Counted from the stretch's first letter, positions 1 to 9,893 are shown. The stretch: 64,000 nucleotides of DNA from Acinetobacter chengduensis (GCF_003664645.1 NZ_RCHC01000011.1:1-64000), one strand, 5' to 3'. The notes: generated by a model from the letters alone, not told the origin. Numbers and translations: made by a program.

Positions 1-126
1 ATTTACGCATGTCTCTTTTTTAAACACATTTAGCATTTTCTGTATTATTATTAGACGTATTACACAGTTTTTTATTTGTTTAAGAATAAATAGCCATTTA
101 TATAAACCCTCAAAAATATACACAAT

Positions 127-630
127 ATGGTTTTTAGCAGAAATAAAATAAGATTTTTGATCTGTGGTCTTTTATTGAGTAGCTCATTACACGCCACGCC
201 CGTATCAGATATCTACCACACATCTTTAGCCATTTTAAGTTATGCAAAATGGCCAACAGCCACGCCTGAAATTTGTGTGGTCAACAATACTGCATTTGCA
301 CAACAGCTTAAAAACAACCTACCAACTGACAGCCCATACAAAATCAGCAATAAAAATAATTCTGAAATACGAACATCAAGTTGTACCGTATTATTTTTTA
401 GTAATCTGAGCGATAAAGAAGAGCAAAACATCTTAAATACAGCAGTCACCTACCCCGCACTCTCTATAAGTAGCAATAATATTAATTGTGAAACTGGCAG
501 TGCTTTTTGCCTATATAAAAAAAATCAAAGTTACGCATTTAAGATAAACATGGAAAGCTTAACGCAATCCAAAATTCATATTGACCCGCGGGTATTAATG
601 CTCGCAAAACCAGCGGAGTCAAAACCATGA
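127..630 (+). CDS. YfiR-like periplasmic protein (DUF4154 family)
   Basis: A 167-residue protein with an N-terminal signal peptide (basic RNK then a hydrophobic stretch, residues about 9-23, ending near LHA). Four or more cysteines in the mature part fit a disulfide-bonded periplasmic protein. In the YfiBNR system YfiR binds the periplasmic part of the cyclase YfiN and keeps it off. The identification rests mainly on context: the stop overlaps the ATG of a membrane GGDEF protein (ATGA), and an OmpA-type lipoprotein follows, the same R-N-B order as in Pseudomonas. There is no good Shine-Dalgarno before the ATG at 127, so the exact start is uncertain. Confidence 0.75.
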   Translation: MVFSRNKIRFLICGLLLSSSLHATPVSDIYHTSLAILSYAKWPTATPEICVVNNTAFAQQLKNNLPTDSPYKISNKNNSEIRTSSCTVLFFSNLSDKEEQNILNTAVTYPALSISSNNINCETGSAFCLYKKNQSYAFKINMESLTQSKIHIDPRVLMLAKPAESKP

Positions 631-1856
631 AGCAACTATATAATCCAATTACATTGCATCAGCTTTTCACTCGCTCTCAGCTGACCATTTTTATTTTAAC
701 CTTTGGTATTTGTTCAGCTATTTTATTAGCAATTTCAACCTATACCATGAACACTTATGCCAAAAATAGTTTAAATATTTTAGCAGATGCTATTAATGAA
801 CGTGTTCAACCCGCTGTGGTCTTTCAAGACCAAAGTACCATGGGACAAATATTGCAAGAATACATACAGCAATATCCTATTCGTTCTATAGATATATTTT
901 CGACACAAAAAAAAATTCTCGCACATACAGAGCAAAAACCGATTAGTACTTGGTCAAGCCAAAACTTACTTGACCTGCTATTTTACCGCGACCCAATTAC
1001 ACTCCCCATTCAGCACAATAACAAAACATACGGACAATTATTGATATATGGCAACTCCGCAGATTTAGTGAGCTTTTTTCACAAAATTTTGCTTGGATTA
1101 TTTATTGGATTTTTAGTTTTATTGGCAGCCGTTTTTTGGTCTGTAAGTTCGGTCTATCAATATCTCATGCATTCTATTCGAGATATTGTGGAATCCTCAC
1201 AAACCATTAGCCTTAAAAAAAATTACACCATGCGTGTTTCGAACTCTGATATTCAAGAACTTCAAGCGCTCAGCACTGCATTTAATGGCTTACTCTGTGA
1301 AATTGAGCAATCAAATCAAAGCTTAATGACAGAAAATAATAAACTTCTACATCAATCTCGACACGATCCACTCACCCAACTTCCCAACCGACCTTTTTTT
1401 TATGAGACTCTGTTTCAATATTATGAAGAAGCAGGTGTACGCAATGCTGCTGTGCTGTTTATAGATTTAAATGACTTTAAACAAGTCAATGATCAATTTG
1501 GGCATTTAGCAGGTGATGCCGTTCTTCGTGCTTCTTCTTATTGCGTTCGTAAAGTCCTACCAGAGAATGCTTTTTTCTCTCGGCTCGGAGGAGACGAATT
1601 TGCAGTTATTATTCCCGATGTAATGGACAGCGACGAAATACAACAACTTTGTCAAAAAATTCATGCTTGCTATACCTCTACCTATATGTTCGAGCAACAG
1701 CATATTGTTTTAGATGCCAGCATTGGTGTTGCTCTTACTCAACTCTCTAAATCTCCAGAAGATTTAATTAGCGATGCAGATCAAGCTATGTACGATGCAA
1801 AAAACTTTGCAGAGAAATGGCACATCTCCCTACAATCCAAAAGCAAACAGGCCTAA
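627..1856 (+). CDS. Membrane diguanylate cyclase (YfiN/TpbB-like)
   Basis: A 409-residue inner-membrane protein expected to make cyclic-di-GMP from two GTP. It has a transmembrane helix at about residues 18-42, a periplasmic sensor part, a second helix at about 148-170, a HAMP-like linker, and a C-terminal GGDEF domain with the intact signature RLGGDEF (GGDEF at 321-325). The inhibitory-site pattern RxxD normally found just upstream is absent: the stretch before it reads PENAFFSR. Product inhibition may therefore be lost. It overlaps the YfiR-like gene by 4 bp, and the lipoprotein gene begins 3 bp after its stop, so the three genes look co-transcribed and translationally coupled. In the known system YfiR represses the cyclase and YfiB relieves that repression. 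Confidence 0.88.
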   Translation: MKQLYNPITLHQLFTRSQLTIFILTFGICSAILLAISTYTMNTYAKNSLNILADAINERVQPAVVFQDQSTMGQILQEYIQQYPIRSIDIFSTQKKILAHTEQKPISTWSSQNLLDLLFYRDPITLPIQHNNKTYGQLLIYGNSADLVSFFHKILLGLFIGFLVLLAAVFWSVSSVYQYLMHSIRDIVESSQTISLKKNYTMRVSNSDIQELQALSTAFNGLLCEIEQSNQSLMTENNKLLHQSRHDPLTQLPNRPFFYETLFQYYEEAGVRNAAVLFIDLNDFKQVNDQFGHLAGDAVLRASSYCVRKVLPENAFFSRLGGDEFAVIIPDVMDSDEIQQLCQKIHACYTSTYMFEQQHIVLDASIGVALTQLSKSPEDLISDADQAMYDAKNFAEKWHISLQSKSKQA

Positions 1857-1858
1857 AT

Positions 1859-2338
1859 ATGCATAAAAAAACTTTCAGCGCCCTACTCATGATTATTTTT
1901 AGTATTAGCCTTACGGGCTGTATGAATTTAGGTCATCTAAATTACAAGCAAGCACGTATGTTAAAAAAAGAAGGTTTTGTATTAAACAATGAGGGCTGGA
2001 CTCTCGCACTCCCTGAACGTCTATTATTTAACTTTGATGATTACCGCATTCAAAATCATCAAAAAGAAAAACTGACTGAGCTTTCACATCAATTGCAAAA
2101 ATACGATTTAGAAAAACTCAAATTTACTGGTCACACCGATAATATCGGGCAATCCACCTACAACTACCAACTATCTCAGAAAAGAGCGCAAAGTGTTGCG
2201 GATGTGTTTTTTGCCGAAGGTTTTAAAACTCAAAATGTACAAATTATTGGTCGTGGTTCAGATCAACCAATCGTAAGCAATGACAGTGAAGAAAATCGCG
2301 CGAAGAATCGCCGTGTGAATATCATTATTATTCCCTAA
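1859..2338 (+). CDS. OmpA-family lipoprotein (YfiB-like)
   Basis: A 159-residue outer-membrane lipoprotein. The start at 1859 is preferred over an upstream in-frame codon at 1817 because it places a proper lipoprotein signal at the N-terminus, with lipobox LTGC (Cys21). The C-terminal half is an OmpA/Pal peptidoglycan-binding domain: FTGHTDNIG, a QLSQKRAQSV stretch, GRGSDQP and the terminal NRRVNI motif. In YfiBNR systems this lipoprotein sequesters YfiR and so activates the cyclase. It begins 3 bp after the cyclase stop, and a rho-independent terminator follows. Confidence 0.85.
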   Translation: MHKKTFSALLMIIFSISLTGCMNLGHLNYKQARMLKKEGFVLNNEGWTLALPERLLFNFDDYRIQNHQKEKLTELSHQLQKYDLEKLKFTGHTDNIGQSTYNYQLSQKRAQSVADVFFAEGFKTQNVQIIGRGSDQPIVSNDSEENRAKNRRVNIIIIP

Positions 2339-2364
2339 AACAATTGTAAGCCAGAAACAAAAAA

Positions 2365-2389
2365 AAGCCTCAGCATATTGAGGCTTTTT
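2365..2389 (+). terminator. Rho-independent terminator of the yfiRNB-like operon
   Basis: An 8-bp stem AAGCCTCA / TGAGGCTT with a 6-nt loop, followed by a T run, 27 bp after the OmpA-lipoprotein stop codon. Confidence 0.85.
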
Positions 2390-2410
2390 ATTTCACTAAA
2401 TTTTAGGCAT

Positions 2411-2431
2411 AAAAAAACCGCTTAACGCGGT
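2411..2431 (-). terminator. Terminator of the tRNA operon
   Basis: Read on the minus strand: ACCGC, a 5-nt loop, GCGGT, then a run of seven T. It lies 29 bp beyond the last tRNA of the minus-strand cluster. Confidence 0.75.
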
Positions 2432-2459
2432 ATCTTTATCTCGACCACTTTTTATAAAT

Positions 2460-2536
2460 TGGTCGGAGCAGTAGGATTCGAACCTACGACCCCCTGGTCC
2501 CAAACCAGGTGCACTACCAGGCTGTGCTATGCTCCG
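2460..2536 (-). tRNA. tRNA-Pro (anticodon TGG)
   Basis: A 77-nt cloverleaf on the minus strand. Acceptor stem CGGAGCA / TGCTCCG, anticodon stem CCTGG / CCAGG with loop TTTGGGA (anticodon TGG), T arm containing GGTTCGAATCC, and an encoded CCA end. It is the last gene of the four-tRNA operon and repeats the tRNA-Pro at 2780-2856. Confidence 0.97.
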
Positions 2537-2553
2537 ATTTCAACTACTAGAGT

Positions 2554-2630
2554 TGGGGTGAATGACGGGATTCGAACCCGCGACAACTGGAATCACAATC
2601 CAGGGCTCTACCAACTGAGCTACATCCACC
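2554..2630 (-). tRNA. tRNA-His (anticodon GTG)
   Basis: A minus-strand tRNA whose anticodon loop TTGTGAT carries GTG. The extra 5' G (position -1, at 2630) can pair with C73, as expected for tRNA-His. CCA is encoded. It is third in the operon. Confidence 0.97.
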
Positions 2631-2668
2631 ATTACAACATTTGGTTCTTAATATATCAAGCGACCAAA

Positions 2669-2745
2669 TGGCGCGCCTGACAGGATTCGAACCTGTGACC
2701 ATCCGCTTAGAAGGCGGATGCTCTATCCAACTGAGCTACAAGCGC
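2669..2745 (-). tRNA. tRNA-Arg (anticodon TCT)
   Basis: A minus-strand tRNA with anticodon stem CCGC / GCGG around loop CTTCTAA, giving anticodon TCT (AGA codons). Acceptor stem GCGCTTG pairs with CAGGCGC (one G-T pair), discriminator G, encoded CCA. It is second in the operon. Confidence 0.97.
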
Positions 2746-2779
2746 TTAACTGATGTAAACATCATTTGCCTTGAGGAAT

Positions 2780-2856
2780 TGGTCGGAGCAGTAGGATTCG
2801 AACCTACGACCCCCTGGTCCCAAACCAGGTGCACTACCAGGCTGTGCTATGCTCCG
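2780..2856 (-). tRNA. tRNA-Pro (anticodon TGG), first copy in the operon
   Basis: It appears identical to the tRNA-Pro at 2460-2536: same acceptor stem, TGG anticodon and encoded CCA. It is the promoter-proximal gene of the cluster. The two copies form a direct repeat of about 80 bp. Confidence 0.97.
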
Positions 2857-2917
2857 ATTCATCTCAGCTTTCATACCGATCAACTTATCTTTCGATGTAT
2901 CGTTCGGTACGGTGTGC

Positions 2918-2946
2918 ATTCTAGGCTTGACGCCCGAAGACGTCAA
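2918..2946 (-). promoter_or_regulatory. Sigma70 promoter of the tRNA operon
   Basis: On the minus strand: -35 TTGACG (2946-2941), a 17-bp spacer, and -10 TAGAAT (2923-2918). It lies about 60 bp upstream of the first tRNA. A GC-rich stretch (GCACACCG) follows the -10, a discriminator type seen at stringently controlled stable-RNA promoters. Confidence 0.8.
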
Positions 2947-2966
2947 CACCTATCTTCAAAAAAATA

Positions 2967-3013
2967 TCAAAAAATGCTTCAAGCGTTTATTTATCAAGCA
3001 TTATTGATATTTT
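2967..3013 (-). terminator. Possible AT-rich terminator after nadA
   Basis: An imperfect inverted repeat with AATATCAAAAAATGCTT on one side and AAGCATTATTGATATT on the other, flanked by T-rich sequence on the minus strand. It sits just past the nadA stop and could end that transcript. The weak AT stem makes this tentative. Confidence 0.4.
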
Positions 3014-3023
3014 TTAAGCATTT

Positions 3024-4121
3024 TTAGCGTTTTAATGACGCACTAAAGTTCAACATTCGATCAAGTGGTAATTTCGCACGTTCTGCCAAAGTTGCATCTA
3101 CGAATATTTCTTGATCTTTTTTTTCTAGAACTTGCAAAATACCGTCTAATTCGTTCATTGCCATCCATGGACAATGAGCACAAGAACGGCAAGTAGCCCC
3201 TTCTCCTGCCGTTGGCGCTTCAATTAAGGTCTTATTCGGGACTGCTTGTTGCATTTTATAAAAAATGCCTCTGTCCGTTGCTACAATTAATTGTTCATTC
3301 GGCAATGTTTGTGCAGCTTTAATTAACTGTGAGGTGCTTCCTACAGCATCGGCAACATCCACAACCGATTCTGGTGATTCCGGATGTACCAAAACTGCAG
3401 CATCTGGATAGAGTGCTTTCATGTTGGCAATACCACGTGAGCGGAATTCTTCATGCACGATGCATGCACCATCCCACAGCAGCATATCTGCGCCTGTTTT
3501 CTTTTGAATATAACGTCCTAGATGCTGATCGGGTGCCCAAATAATTTTTTCACCCAAGCTGTCGAGGTGTTCGATAATTTCTACAGCACAGCTTGAAGTC
3601 ACTACCCAGTCAGCACGTGCTTTTACAGCTGCAGAAGTGTTGGCATAGACCACAACGGTATGATCTGGATGCGCATCGCAAAATTGAGTGAACTCGTCTA
3701 CAGGACAGCCTAAATCGAGTGAACAGGTAGCTTCTAATGTTGGCATTAAGACAGTTTTTTCAGGAGACAATATTTTTGAGGTTTCTCCCATAAATTTAAC
3801 ACCTGCCACCACCAAGGTAGATGCCTCATGATCTCGACCAAAACGGGCCATTTCTAATGAGTCAGAAACACACCCACCAGTCAGCTCTGCAAGCTCCTGT
3901 ACTTCGGGATCACAGTAATAATGTGCTACCAATACAGCATCACGCGCTTTAAGCGCAACTTTAATCTGCTCGAACTTAGCTAATTTGGCTTGCTCTGACA
4001 GTACATGTTCCTTTGGCTCGCCCAAACGGTCTAAATGCGCTTGCACAATCGATTTCGCTTCGTTGGCAATTAAATTTGTCGCATCATTCATCATAAGGTC
4101 TACTCTATCCATAATGCCCAT
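3024..4121 (-). CDS. nadA: Quinolinate synthase NadA
   Basis: An iron-sulfur enzyme that condenses iminoaspartate with dihydroxyacetone phosphate to quinolinate in NAD synthesis. The 365-residue frame shows [15 protein letters not shown] near the N-terminus, the middle cysteine region [12 protein letters not shown], and the C-terminal cluster motif CRSCAHCPW with cysteines at 311, 314 and 317. Several in-frame ATGs lie close together (4121, 4112 and two near 4092), none with a strong ribosome-binding site. The first is reported, but the true protein could be 3-10 residues shorter. It appears monocistronic. nadB is not in the window. Confidence 0.95.
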   Translation of the reverse strand: MGIMDRVDLMMNDATNLIANEAKSIVQAHLDRLGEPKEHVLSEQAKLAKFEQIKVALKARDAVLVAHYYCDPEVQELAELTGGCVSDSLEMARFGRDHEASTLVVAGVKFMGETSKILSPEKTVLMPTLEATCSLDLGCPVDEFTQFCDAHPDHTVVVYANTSAAVKARADWVVTSSCAVEIIEHLDSLGEKIIWAPDQHLGRYIQKKTGADMLLWDGACIVHEEFRSRGIANMKALYPDAAVLVHPESPESVVDVADAVGSTSQLIKAAQTLPNEQLIVATDRGIFYKMQQAVPNKTLIEAPTAGEGATCRSCAHCPWMAMNELDGILQVLEKKDQEIFVDATLAERAKLPLDRMLNFSASLKR

Positions 4122-4201
4122 TAACTAAAATGAGCTCACCGATATGACTGTTCAAATGGCTGTATATGCTTTTTGACCAGTCATTAAAAACTTAGCTTTA
4201 T

Positions 4202-4227
4202 AAAAAAGCCTCCAATGGAGGCTTTTT
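4202..4227 (-). terminator. Terminator after argJ
   Basis: Stem AAGCCTCC / GGAGGCTT with a 3-nt loop, flanked by A and T runs on the two sides, 13 bp beyond the argJ stop. Its symmetry would let it work in both directions. Confidence 0.8.
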
Positions 4228-4239
4228 AAAATCACTATT

Positions 4240-5460
4240 TTAAGAACGATAATCTGCATTGATTTTTACGTAGTCATACGACAGATCGCAGGTATATACC
4301 GTATCCTTCGCATCACCACGGCCTAAATCCACACGGATGGTAATTTCTGTTTTTTGCATTTCGGCAGCACCCGCCTCTTCTGTGTAATCTATTGCAGCAC
4401 CGCCATCTTTACAAATTTGCACATCGCCCAACCAAACTTGAATATGTTCAACATTTAAGTTTGGCACACCTGCATAACCAATGGCTGCTAAAATACGACC
4501 CCAGTTTGGATCTGAAGCAAAAATAGCTGTTTTCACCAAGGGTGAATGTGCAATGCTATACGCCACATCACAACATTCTTGCGTATTGGCACCGCCTTCT
4601 ACAGCGACTGTAATAAATTTAGTTGCACCCTCACCATCACGGATGATGAGCTGTGCAAGGCGTTTCATAACACGTGTCAGCACATCTGCAACCGCTGTAT
4701 AACGCGGATCAGTTGTAGCACTAATTTCATGACCACCCGCCTGACCTGTCGCCACAAAAATACATGAGTCATTGGTTGAGGTATCACCGTCTACCGTAAT
4801 ACGGTTAAACGACACATTTACCGCCTCTGATAGGAGTTGTTGTACCAATTCACGGCTAATAGGTGCATCAGTCGCGACATAACCCAGCATGGTGGCCATA
4901 TTTGGGCGAATCATACCAGCACCTTTAGAAATACCCGTCATGGTATAGGTAATGCCATCCAGCACAAACTGCTCAGAAGCCCCTTTAGGTGTGGTATCTG
5001 TAGTCATAATGCCTGTAGCAGCATCTAACCATGCATTTTCGTTTAAAGTATTTAAAGCAGGCTGTAAACCTTGTACTAAACGTTCAATTGGTAATTGCTC
5101 ACCAATCACACCTGTAGAGAACGGAAGAACTTCAGTTGCTGAAATACCCGCCAGTTCAGCTAATTTTGCACAGGTTGCTTCTGCATTAGCCATGCCTGTC
5201 GGACCTGTACCTGCATTTGCATTACCTGTATTAATCACTAAATAACGCGGATTACCCACTTTTAAGTGTGCTTTAGAAACATGTACTGGCGCTGCACAAA
5301 ATGCATTTTGCGTAAATACACCAGCCACATTTGAACCTTCAGCAAATTCAAAAATAACTAGGTCACGTCGGTTCTGATAGCGTACATACGCTTCTGCCGA
5401 ACCAATTTTTACACCTTTCACCACATGCATCTGTGGCATAGATACGTCACCAACTGCCAT
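4240..5460 (-). CDS. argJ: Glutamate N-acetyltransferase / amino-acid N-acetyltransferase ArgJ
   Basis: A 406-residue enzyme of arginine biosynthesis that moves the acetyl group from N-acetylornithine to glutamate, recycling it; bifunctional forms also use acetyl-CoA. The family's self-cleavage site is visible in the stretch [10 protein letters not shown]: the bond before Thr190 is expected to be cut, making Thr190 the nucleophile of the beta chain. Length fits the family. The ATG at 5460 begins [10 protein letters not shown]. It is followed by its own terminator and looks monocistronic. Confidence 0.95.
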   Translation of the reverse strand: MAVGDVSMPQMHVVKGVKIGSAEAYVRYQNRRDLVIFEFAEGSNVAGVFTQNAFCAAPVHVSKAHLKVGNPRYLVINTGNANAGTGPTGMANAEATCAKLAELAGISATEVLPFSTGVIGEQLPIERLVQGLQPALNTLNENAWLDAATGIMTTDTTPKGASEQFVLDGITYTMTGISKGAGMIRPNMATMLGYVATDAPISRELVQQLLSEAVNVSFNRITVDGDTSTNDSCIFVATGQAGGHEISATTDPRYTAVADVLTRVMKRLAQLIIRDGEGATKFITVAVEGGANTQECCDVAYSIAHSPLVKTAIFASDPNWGRILAAIGYAGVPNLNVEHIQVWLGDVQICKDGGAAIDYTEEAGAAEMQKTEITIRVDLGRGDAKDTVYTCDLSYDYVKINADYRS

Positions 5461-5571
5461 TTTTTAAACGCCTAATTCAATTTATGAAAAAAATACAGCT
5501 TAGAACAAAATTGAGTAAAAATCGAGTAGATGCCTAGTTTTAGGCTATTTTTATTCTGAGTATTGTGGCAA

Positions 5572-5596
5572 TAAAAAACCAGCCGATTGGCTGGTT
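5572..5596 (-). terminator. Terminator after the small exported protein gene
   Basis: Stem AACCAGCC / GGCTGGTT with a GATT loop. On the minus strand it is followed by a T run. It lies 18 bp past the stop at 5614. Confidence 0.8.
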
Positions 5597-5613
5597 ATTA
5601 AAATGACATAAAA

Positions 5614-5970
5614 TCAATTACGTGCAAGCTGTGCTGCTTCATTTAATAATGATTTTTTTGCATTTTGCTGGCTTGCAGAAGACAGCGCTGGGTTCTCTGC
5701 CACAATGCGATCCGCATTTGCTGCATTCGCCGCGGTTACCGCTGCAGTTTGCATCACGATCGGACGATTTGGGTTATCAAAAGTATAACGAATGCCAGTA
5801 CGTGGACTGGTCACTGTTACTTTACCATCTGTGCCCAATTGCACATCTGCTGTTGTAGCACCAATCGCTTGTTGAACTTTTGCAGGTGTCGTGGTTTGAA
5901 CTGAATCTGCATACGCAAATGCTGGGACTGCTAATGCAGCAATCATGAGAGGCTGTAATAATTTTTTCAT
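5614..5970 (-). CDS. Small exported protein of unknown function
   Basis: 118 residues from the ATG at 5970, chosen over an upstream in-frame codon (6015) because it starts directly with a signal peptide (MKKLLQPLMIAALAVPAFAYA, about 21 residues). The mature part contains VTSPRTGIRYTFDNPNRP and an alanine/asparagine-rich C-terminal half (TAANAANADRIVAENPALSS), probably helical. No cysteine or known catalytic motif is seen. It sits alone between argJ and secA, with a terminator on each side. I do not recognise the family. Confidence 0.7.
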   Translation of the reverse strand: MKKLLQPLMIAALAVPAFAYADSVQTTTPAKVQQAIGATTADVQLGTDGKVTVTSPRTGIRYTFDNPNRPIVMQTAAVTAANAANADRIVAENPALSSASQQNAKKSLLNEAAQLARN

Positions 5971-6065
5971 TGTTTGTTCCACAATTTCTTCAGGGACTTT
6001 GCAACTAAATACCATCTAATGGCTTGGGCTGCAAATACTATTCACCAACTATCAATCTATACTAC

Positions 6066-6095
6066 AAAAATAATCAGAACCCTGAGGTTCTGATT
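6066..6095 (-). terminator. Terminator after secA
   Basis: A 10-bp stem AATCAGAACC / GGTTCTGATT with loop CTGA. On the minus strand it runs into T-rich sequence. It is 15 bp beyond the secA stop. Confidence 0.85.
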
Positions 6096-6109
6096 ATTTT
6101 ATGTATCAC

Positions 6110-8833
6110 TTAAATTTTACCGTGACACTGTTTGTATTTAAGTCCTGAGCCACATGGACAAGGTGAATTACGGCTTTCTGGTGCGACAATCTCATCACCT
6201 ACCGGTGTAAATTGTGCATCTACAACATCCGTTGCTACGCCGTCATCCAACAAGCTGTCAAATTCAGCATGCGATAGGTTCAATTGCATTGCTTCGGCTT
6301 GTGCTTGTTTTTGAGCTTCCATCTCTGCAAGCTCTTCTGCGGTTGGAACATGTACGCGAGATAAATCAGTTACCACATCAGACTTAATTACCGCCAGCAT
6401 GTTTACAAATAAGTTAAATGCTTCTTTTTTGTATTCTTGCTCAGGGTTCTTTTGTGCATACCCACGTAAATGAATACCTTGGCGTAGGTAATCCATCGCC
6501 GCCAAATGCTCTTTCCAATGACGGTCTAAAGCATTTAGAACAAAATGACGTTCCAACATTGCAGCAGACTCTTCACCCATTTGCGCACGACGTGCTTTAT
6601 AACGTGACAGAACTTCATCTGTTATACGTCGAGCCAAGCCTTCTTCGTCTAGACGACGGTCATCGTCAAGCCACTGTGTAATTGGTAAATCAATACCTAA
6701 GTCTTCACGCAATGCGCTTTCAAGGCCTGGAATGTCCCACTGATCGTGAATTGACTCAGGTGGTACATAAATTTCAATCACACCTTTCATAACATCAGAA
6801 ATCATCCCTTCGATGTTTTCTTCCAATGATGCTTCAGTCAATACTTCATCACGTTGTGTATAAATAATTTTACGTTGTTCGTTATTTACATCATCGTATT
6901 TCAATAGGTTCTTACGAATATCGAAGTTACGTGCCTCAACTTTACGTTGTGCATTTTCAATCGAGCGCGACACCATTTTGTGCTCAATGGCTTCATCTTC
7001 TTTCAAGCCCATTGCACGCATCATACCCACTACGCGATCACCTGCGAAAATACGCATTAGGTCATCTTCAAGCGATAGATAGAAACGTGAAACACCTGGG
7101 TCACCTTGACGTCCAGCACGACCACGGAGCTGGTTATCAATACGGCGTGATTCATGACGCTCTGAACCAATAATGTGTAAGCCACCTGATGCCAAAACAG
7201 CATCATGATTCGCTTCCCACTCGTCTTTTAAGCGTTTTTCATCTTCAGCAGTTGGTGCTTCGATTTTCGCAAGTAAGGCTTTCCAGTTACCACCCAACAG
7301 AATGTCTGTACCACGACCTGCCATGTTAGTTGCAATGGTCACAGCACGTGGCGAGCCTGCTTGCGCAATAATATCCGCTTCACGCTCGTGCTGTTTTGCA
7401 TTGAGTACTTCGTGGGCAATACCCGCTTCTTTCAATTTATCAGACAAAATTTCAGAGGCTTCAATCGTTGCTGTACCAATCAAAATTGGCGCTACGCCAG
7501 CTTCATGAATGCGTTGGATTTCTTGAATAATCGCGCTGTATTTACCATTACGATTCAAATAAATTAAATCGTTTTCATCTTTACGCACCATCGGGCGATG
7601 CGTTGGAATAAGTACTACATCTAAACCGTAAATTTCTTTCATTTCAGCAGCTTCGGTATCTGCTGTACCCGTCATACCTGAAAGTTTTTTATACAAACGG
7701 AAATAGTTTTGGAAGGTTGTGGTTGCAAGCGTTTGGTTTTCAGGCTGGATTTCTAAGCCTTCTTTTGCTTCAACAGCTTGGTGTAAACCTTCTGACCAAC
7801 GACGACCAGGCATTGTACGGCCTGTGTTTTCATCCACAATGATGATTTCACCATCATGAATAATATATTGCACATTACGTTGATATAAATAATGCGCACG
7901 AATGGCTGCTGAAACATGGTGAACCAAGTTCAAATTAGCAGATGAATATAAACTTTCACCTTCGGCCAATAAGCCCATTTGAATTAATTCTTGCTCAACT
8001 GTTTCGTAACCGATTTCTGTCATTTCGACAGTACGTTGCTTTTCATCAATCCAGAAGTGACCGCCATCTGCGACTTTTTCTTCTTTTTGCGCATGTAACT
8101 TAGGTGGAATGCTATTGATCGCAGCATACAGCTGCGAAGAATCTTCACTTTGACCAGAAATAATTAATGGCGTACGTGCTTCATCGATTAGGATCGAATC
8201 GACCTCATCGATAATGGCATAAGTTAAACCACGTTGTTTTTTCTCTGGAAGTGAGAACACCATATTGTCACGAAGATAGTCGAAACCAAATTCGTTGTTT
8301 GTACCGTAGGTAATATCTGCACGGTATGCCAAACCCTTTTCTGTCGGGTCTTGCATTGAGTAAATAATGCCAATACTTAAGCCTAAAAACTCAAATAATG
8401 GGCGGTTTAACTCAGCATCACGTTGTGCCAAGTAATCGTTCACTGTAATCACATGAACGCCTTCACCACTTAAAGCATTCAGATAACAAGCCAGCGTACC
8501 CATGAGGGTTTTACCCTCACCTGTACGCATCTCGGCAATTTTACCCTCATGAAGGGTAATACCACCAATGATTTGTACGTCGTAGTGACGCATGCCCATA
8601 ACGCGCTTTGCCGCTTCACGGCAAACTGCGAATGCTTCTGGCATTAATTTATCTAGGCTTTCACCATTTTTATAACGTTGTTTGAATTCTTCAGTTTTTG
8701 CAGATAAGTCCGCATCGCTAAGGGCTGATATCGTCGGCTCGAGCGCGTTAACTTTTTCTACGATCTTGCGCATGCGTTTGAGTTCACGCTCATTTTTGGT
8801 ACCGAAGATTCCTCCGATCAGACTTGCCAACAT
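6110..8833 (-). CDS. secA: Preprotein translocase ATPase SecA
   Basis: A 907-residue ATPase that drives proteins through SecYEG. The start at 8833 ([18 protein letters not shown]) is chosen over longer readings beginning near 8935 because it matches the family N-terminus. Walker A is GEGKT at residues 105-109; the Walker B/DEAD-like stretch is [11 protein letters not shown]; helicase motif VI region reads [11 protein letters not shown]. The C-terminus ends in the zinc-binding SEC-C motif [15 protein letters not shown], which binds SecB and phospholipid. A terminator follows. A weak minus-strand promoter (CATAAT at 8886-8891, TTGTAC at 8908-8913) lies upstream. Confidence 0.98.
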   Translation of the reverse strand: MLASLIGGIFGTKNERELKRMRKIVEKVNALEPTISALSDADLSAKTEEFKQRYKNGESLDKLMPEAFAVCREAAKRVMGMRHYDVQIIGGITLHEGKIAEMRTGEGKTLMGTLACYLNALSGEGVHVITVNDYLAQRDAELNRPLFEFLGLSIGIIYSMQDPTEKGLAYRADITYGTNNEFGFDYLRDNMVFSLPEKKQRGLTYAIIDEVDSILIDEARTPLIISGQSEDSSQLYAAINSIPPKLHAQKEEKVADGGHFWIDEKQRTVEMTEIGYETVEQELIQMGLLAEGESLYSSANLNLVHHVSAAIRAHYLYQRNVQYIIHDGEIIIVDENTGRTMPGRRWSEGLHQAVEAKEGLEIQPENQTLATTTFQNYFRLYKKLSGMTGTADTEAAEMKEIYGLDVVLIPTHRPMVRKDENDLIYLNRNGKYSAIIQEIQRIHEAGVAPILIGTATIEASEILSDKLKEAGIAHEVLNAKQHEREADIIAQAGSPRAVTIATNMAGRGTDILLGGNWKALLAKIEAPTAEDEKRLKDEWEANHDAVLASGGLHIIGSERHESRRIDNQLRGRAGRQGDPGVSRFYLSLEDDLMRIFAGDRVVGMMRAMGLKEDEAIEHKMVSRSIENAQRKVEARNFDIRKNLLKYDDVNNEQRKIIYTQRDEVLTEASLEENIEGMISDVMKGVIEIYVPPESIHDQWDIPGLESALREDLGIDLPITQWLDDDRRLDEEGLARRITDEVLSRYKARRAQMGEESAAMLERHFVLNALDRHWKEHLAAMDYLRQGIHLRGYAQKNPEQEYKKEAFNLFVNMLAVIKSDVVTDLSRVHVPTAEELAEMEAQKQAQAEAMQLNLSHAEFDSLLDDGVATDVVDAQFTPVGDEIVAPESRNSPCPCGSGLKYKQCHGKI

Positions 8834-9169
8834 GAATAGACTCTCTAAATCTTGCTTGTCAAATGAATAAGTTTTCTTAGTCGTTATTATGGTGCTAGAA
8901 ATTTGAAGTACAAGGGCTTTGCACAAAAACCTCATAAAATTTCTATGAACCTAATGTGGCCCAATAAAGCTTAGCTTTGCTAATGTAACAAATTTTAAAC
9001 AGGCTAAAAAGTCTGTGCCTATAGAGATTTATGCAAATCATCCAAATAGATCAGCCACACTTATCTTTAAAATTCATAAAGAAATAAAAAAACACTATTT
9101 TTCATTATAAAAAAAAGCGCTCATAGTTGTTTCCAGACACCAATATAAATAATCATTCGAGGCACAACC
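8834..9169. other. Divergent intergenic region between secA and the peroxiredoxin gene
   Basis: This 336-bp stretch holds no gene I can support. For secA (minus) there is a candidate promoter: -10 CATAAT at 8891-8886 and a weak -35 TTGTAC at 8913-8908, 16-bp spacer. On the peroxiredoxin side it is AT-rich with GAGG as ribosome-binding site before 9170. I see no clear operator. Confidence 0.4.
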
Positions 9170-9805
9170 ATGAGTTTACGTTTAGGCGATATCGCTCCTG
9201 ACTTCACGCAAGATTCAAGCGAAGGTCAGATTAATTTTTATAATTTTCTTGGCGATAGCTGGGGTATTCTTTTTTCACATCCCGCAGATTACACACCAGT
9301 ATGTACAACTGAATTAGGTTTTACGGCAAAATTAAAAGATGAATTTAGCAAACGTGGTGTAAAAGCAATTGCCTTATCGGTGGATGATGTTGAATCACAC
9401 AAAGGCTGGATTAACGACATTAATGAGACTCAAAACACCTCGGTGAATTTCCCGATTATTGCCGACCAAGACCGTAAAGTGTCAACGCTGTATGATTTCA
9501 TTCATCCAAATGCTAGCGAAACTTTAACTGTGCGTTCACTGGTGATTATCGATCCGAATAAAAAAGTTCGCTTAATTATTACCTATCCAGCATCTACAGG
9601 ACGTAATTTCCATGAAATCTTACGTGTTGTCGATTCACTACAACTTACAGACACTCATAAAGTGGCAACGCCTGCCAACTGGCAACAGGGTGAAGATGTG
9701 GTGATTGTACCTTCATTAAAAGATGAAGCTGAGATTAAACAACGCTTCCCTAAAGGCTATAAAGCTGTAACGCCATATTTACGCCTAACACCTCAACCTG
9801 AGTAA
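9170..9805 (+). CDS. 1-Cys peroxiredoxin (Prx6 type, AhpC/TSA family)
   Basis: A 211-residue cytosolic thiol peroxidase that reduces peroxides. The signature PADYTPVCTTE is intact, with Thr42 and the peroxidatic Cys45, which is the only cysteine in the protein, so a 1-Cys mechanism is expected. The long C-terminal part (LPATPANWQQG-like region, PYLRLTPQP end) is the Prx6-type dimer domain. A GAGG ribosome-binding site precedes the ATG. The gene stands alone and is followed by two hairpins, the second a terminator. Confidence 0.93.
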   Translation: MSLRLGDIAPDFTQDSSEGQINFYNFLGDSWGILFSHPADYTPVCTTELGFTAKLKDEFSKRGVKAIALSVDDVESHKGWINDINETQNTSVNFPIIADQDRKVSTLYDFIHPNASETLTVRSLVIIDPNKKVRLIITYPASTGRNFHEILRVVDSLQLTDTHKVATPANWQQGEDVVIVPSLKDEAEIKQRFPKGYKAVTPYLRLTPQPE

Positions 9806-9829
9806 AGCTAAGACAATAAATTCATGATC

Positions 9830-9893
9830 GCCTTACATTTTTACGAGCCAATGTAAGGCAATCATATCAGCCTATCTTCGGATGGGCTTTTTT
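9830..9893 (+). terminator. Two consecutive hairpins; the second is the terminator of the peroxiredoxin gene
   Basis: First, a perfect 10-bp stem GCCTTACATT / AATGTAAGGC (9830-9839, 9850-9859) with no T run. Then AGCCTATC / GATGGGCT closed by a TTCG tetraloop (9869-9888) and followed by six T, a strong rho-independent terminator. Confidence 0.8.

Noticed and set aside
2459..3027. Plus-strand open frames containing repeated GAVGFEPTTPWSQTRCTTRLCYAP-like text
   Set aside because: They are translations of the antisense of the tRNA genes; such peptides are a well-known annotation artefact.
8834..8935. N-terminal extension of SecA by 34 residues
   Set aside because: The extension has no similarity to the SecA start; [18 protein letters not shown] at 8833 is the family N-terminus.
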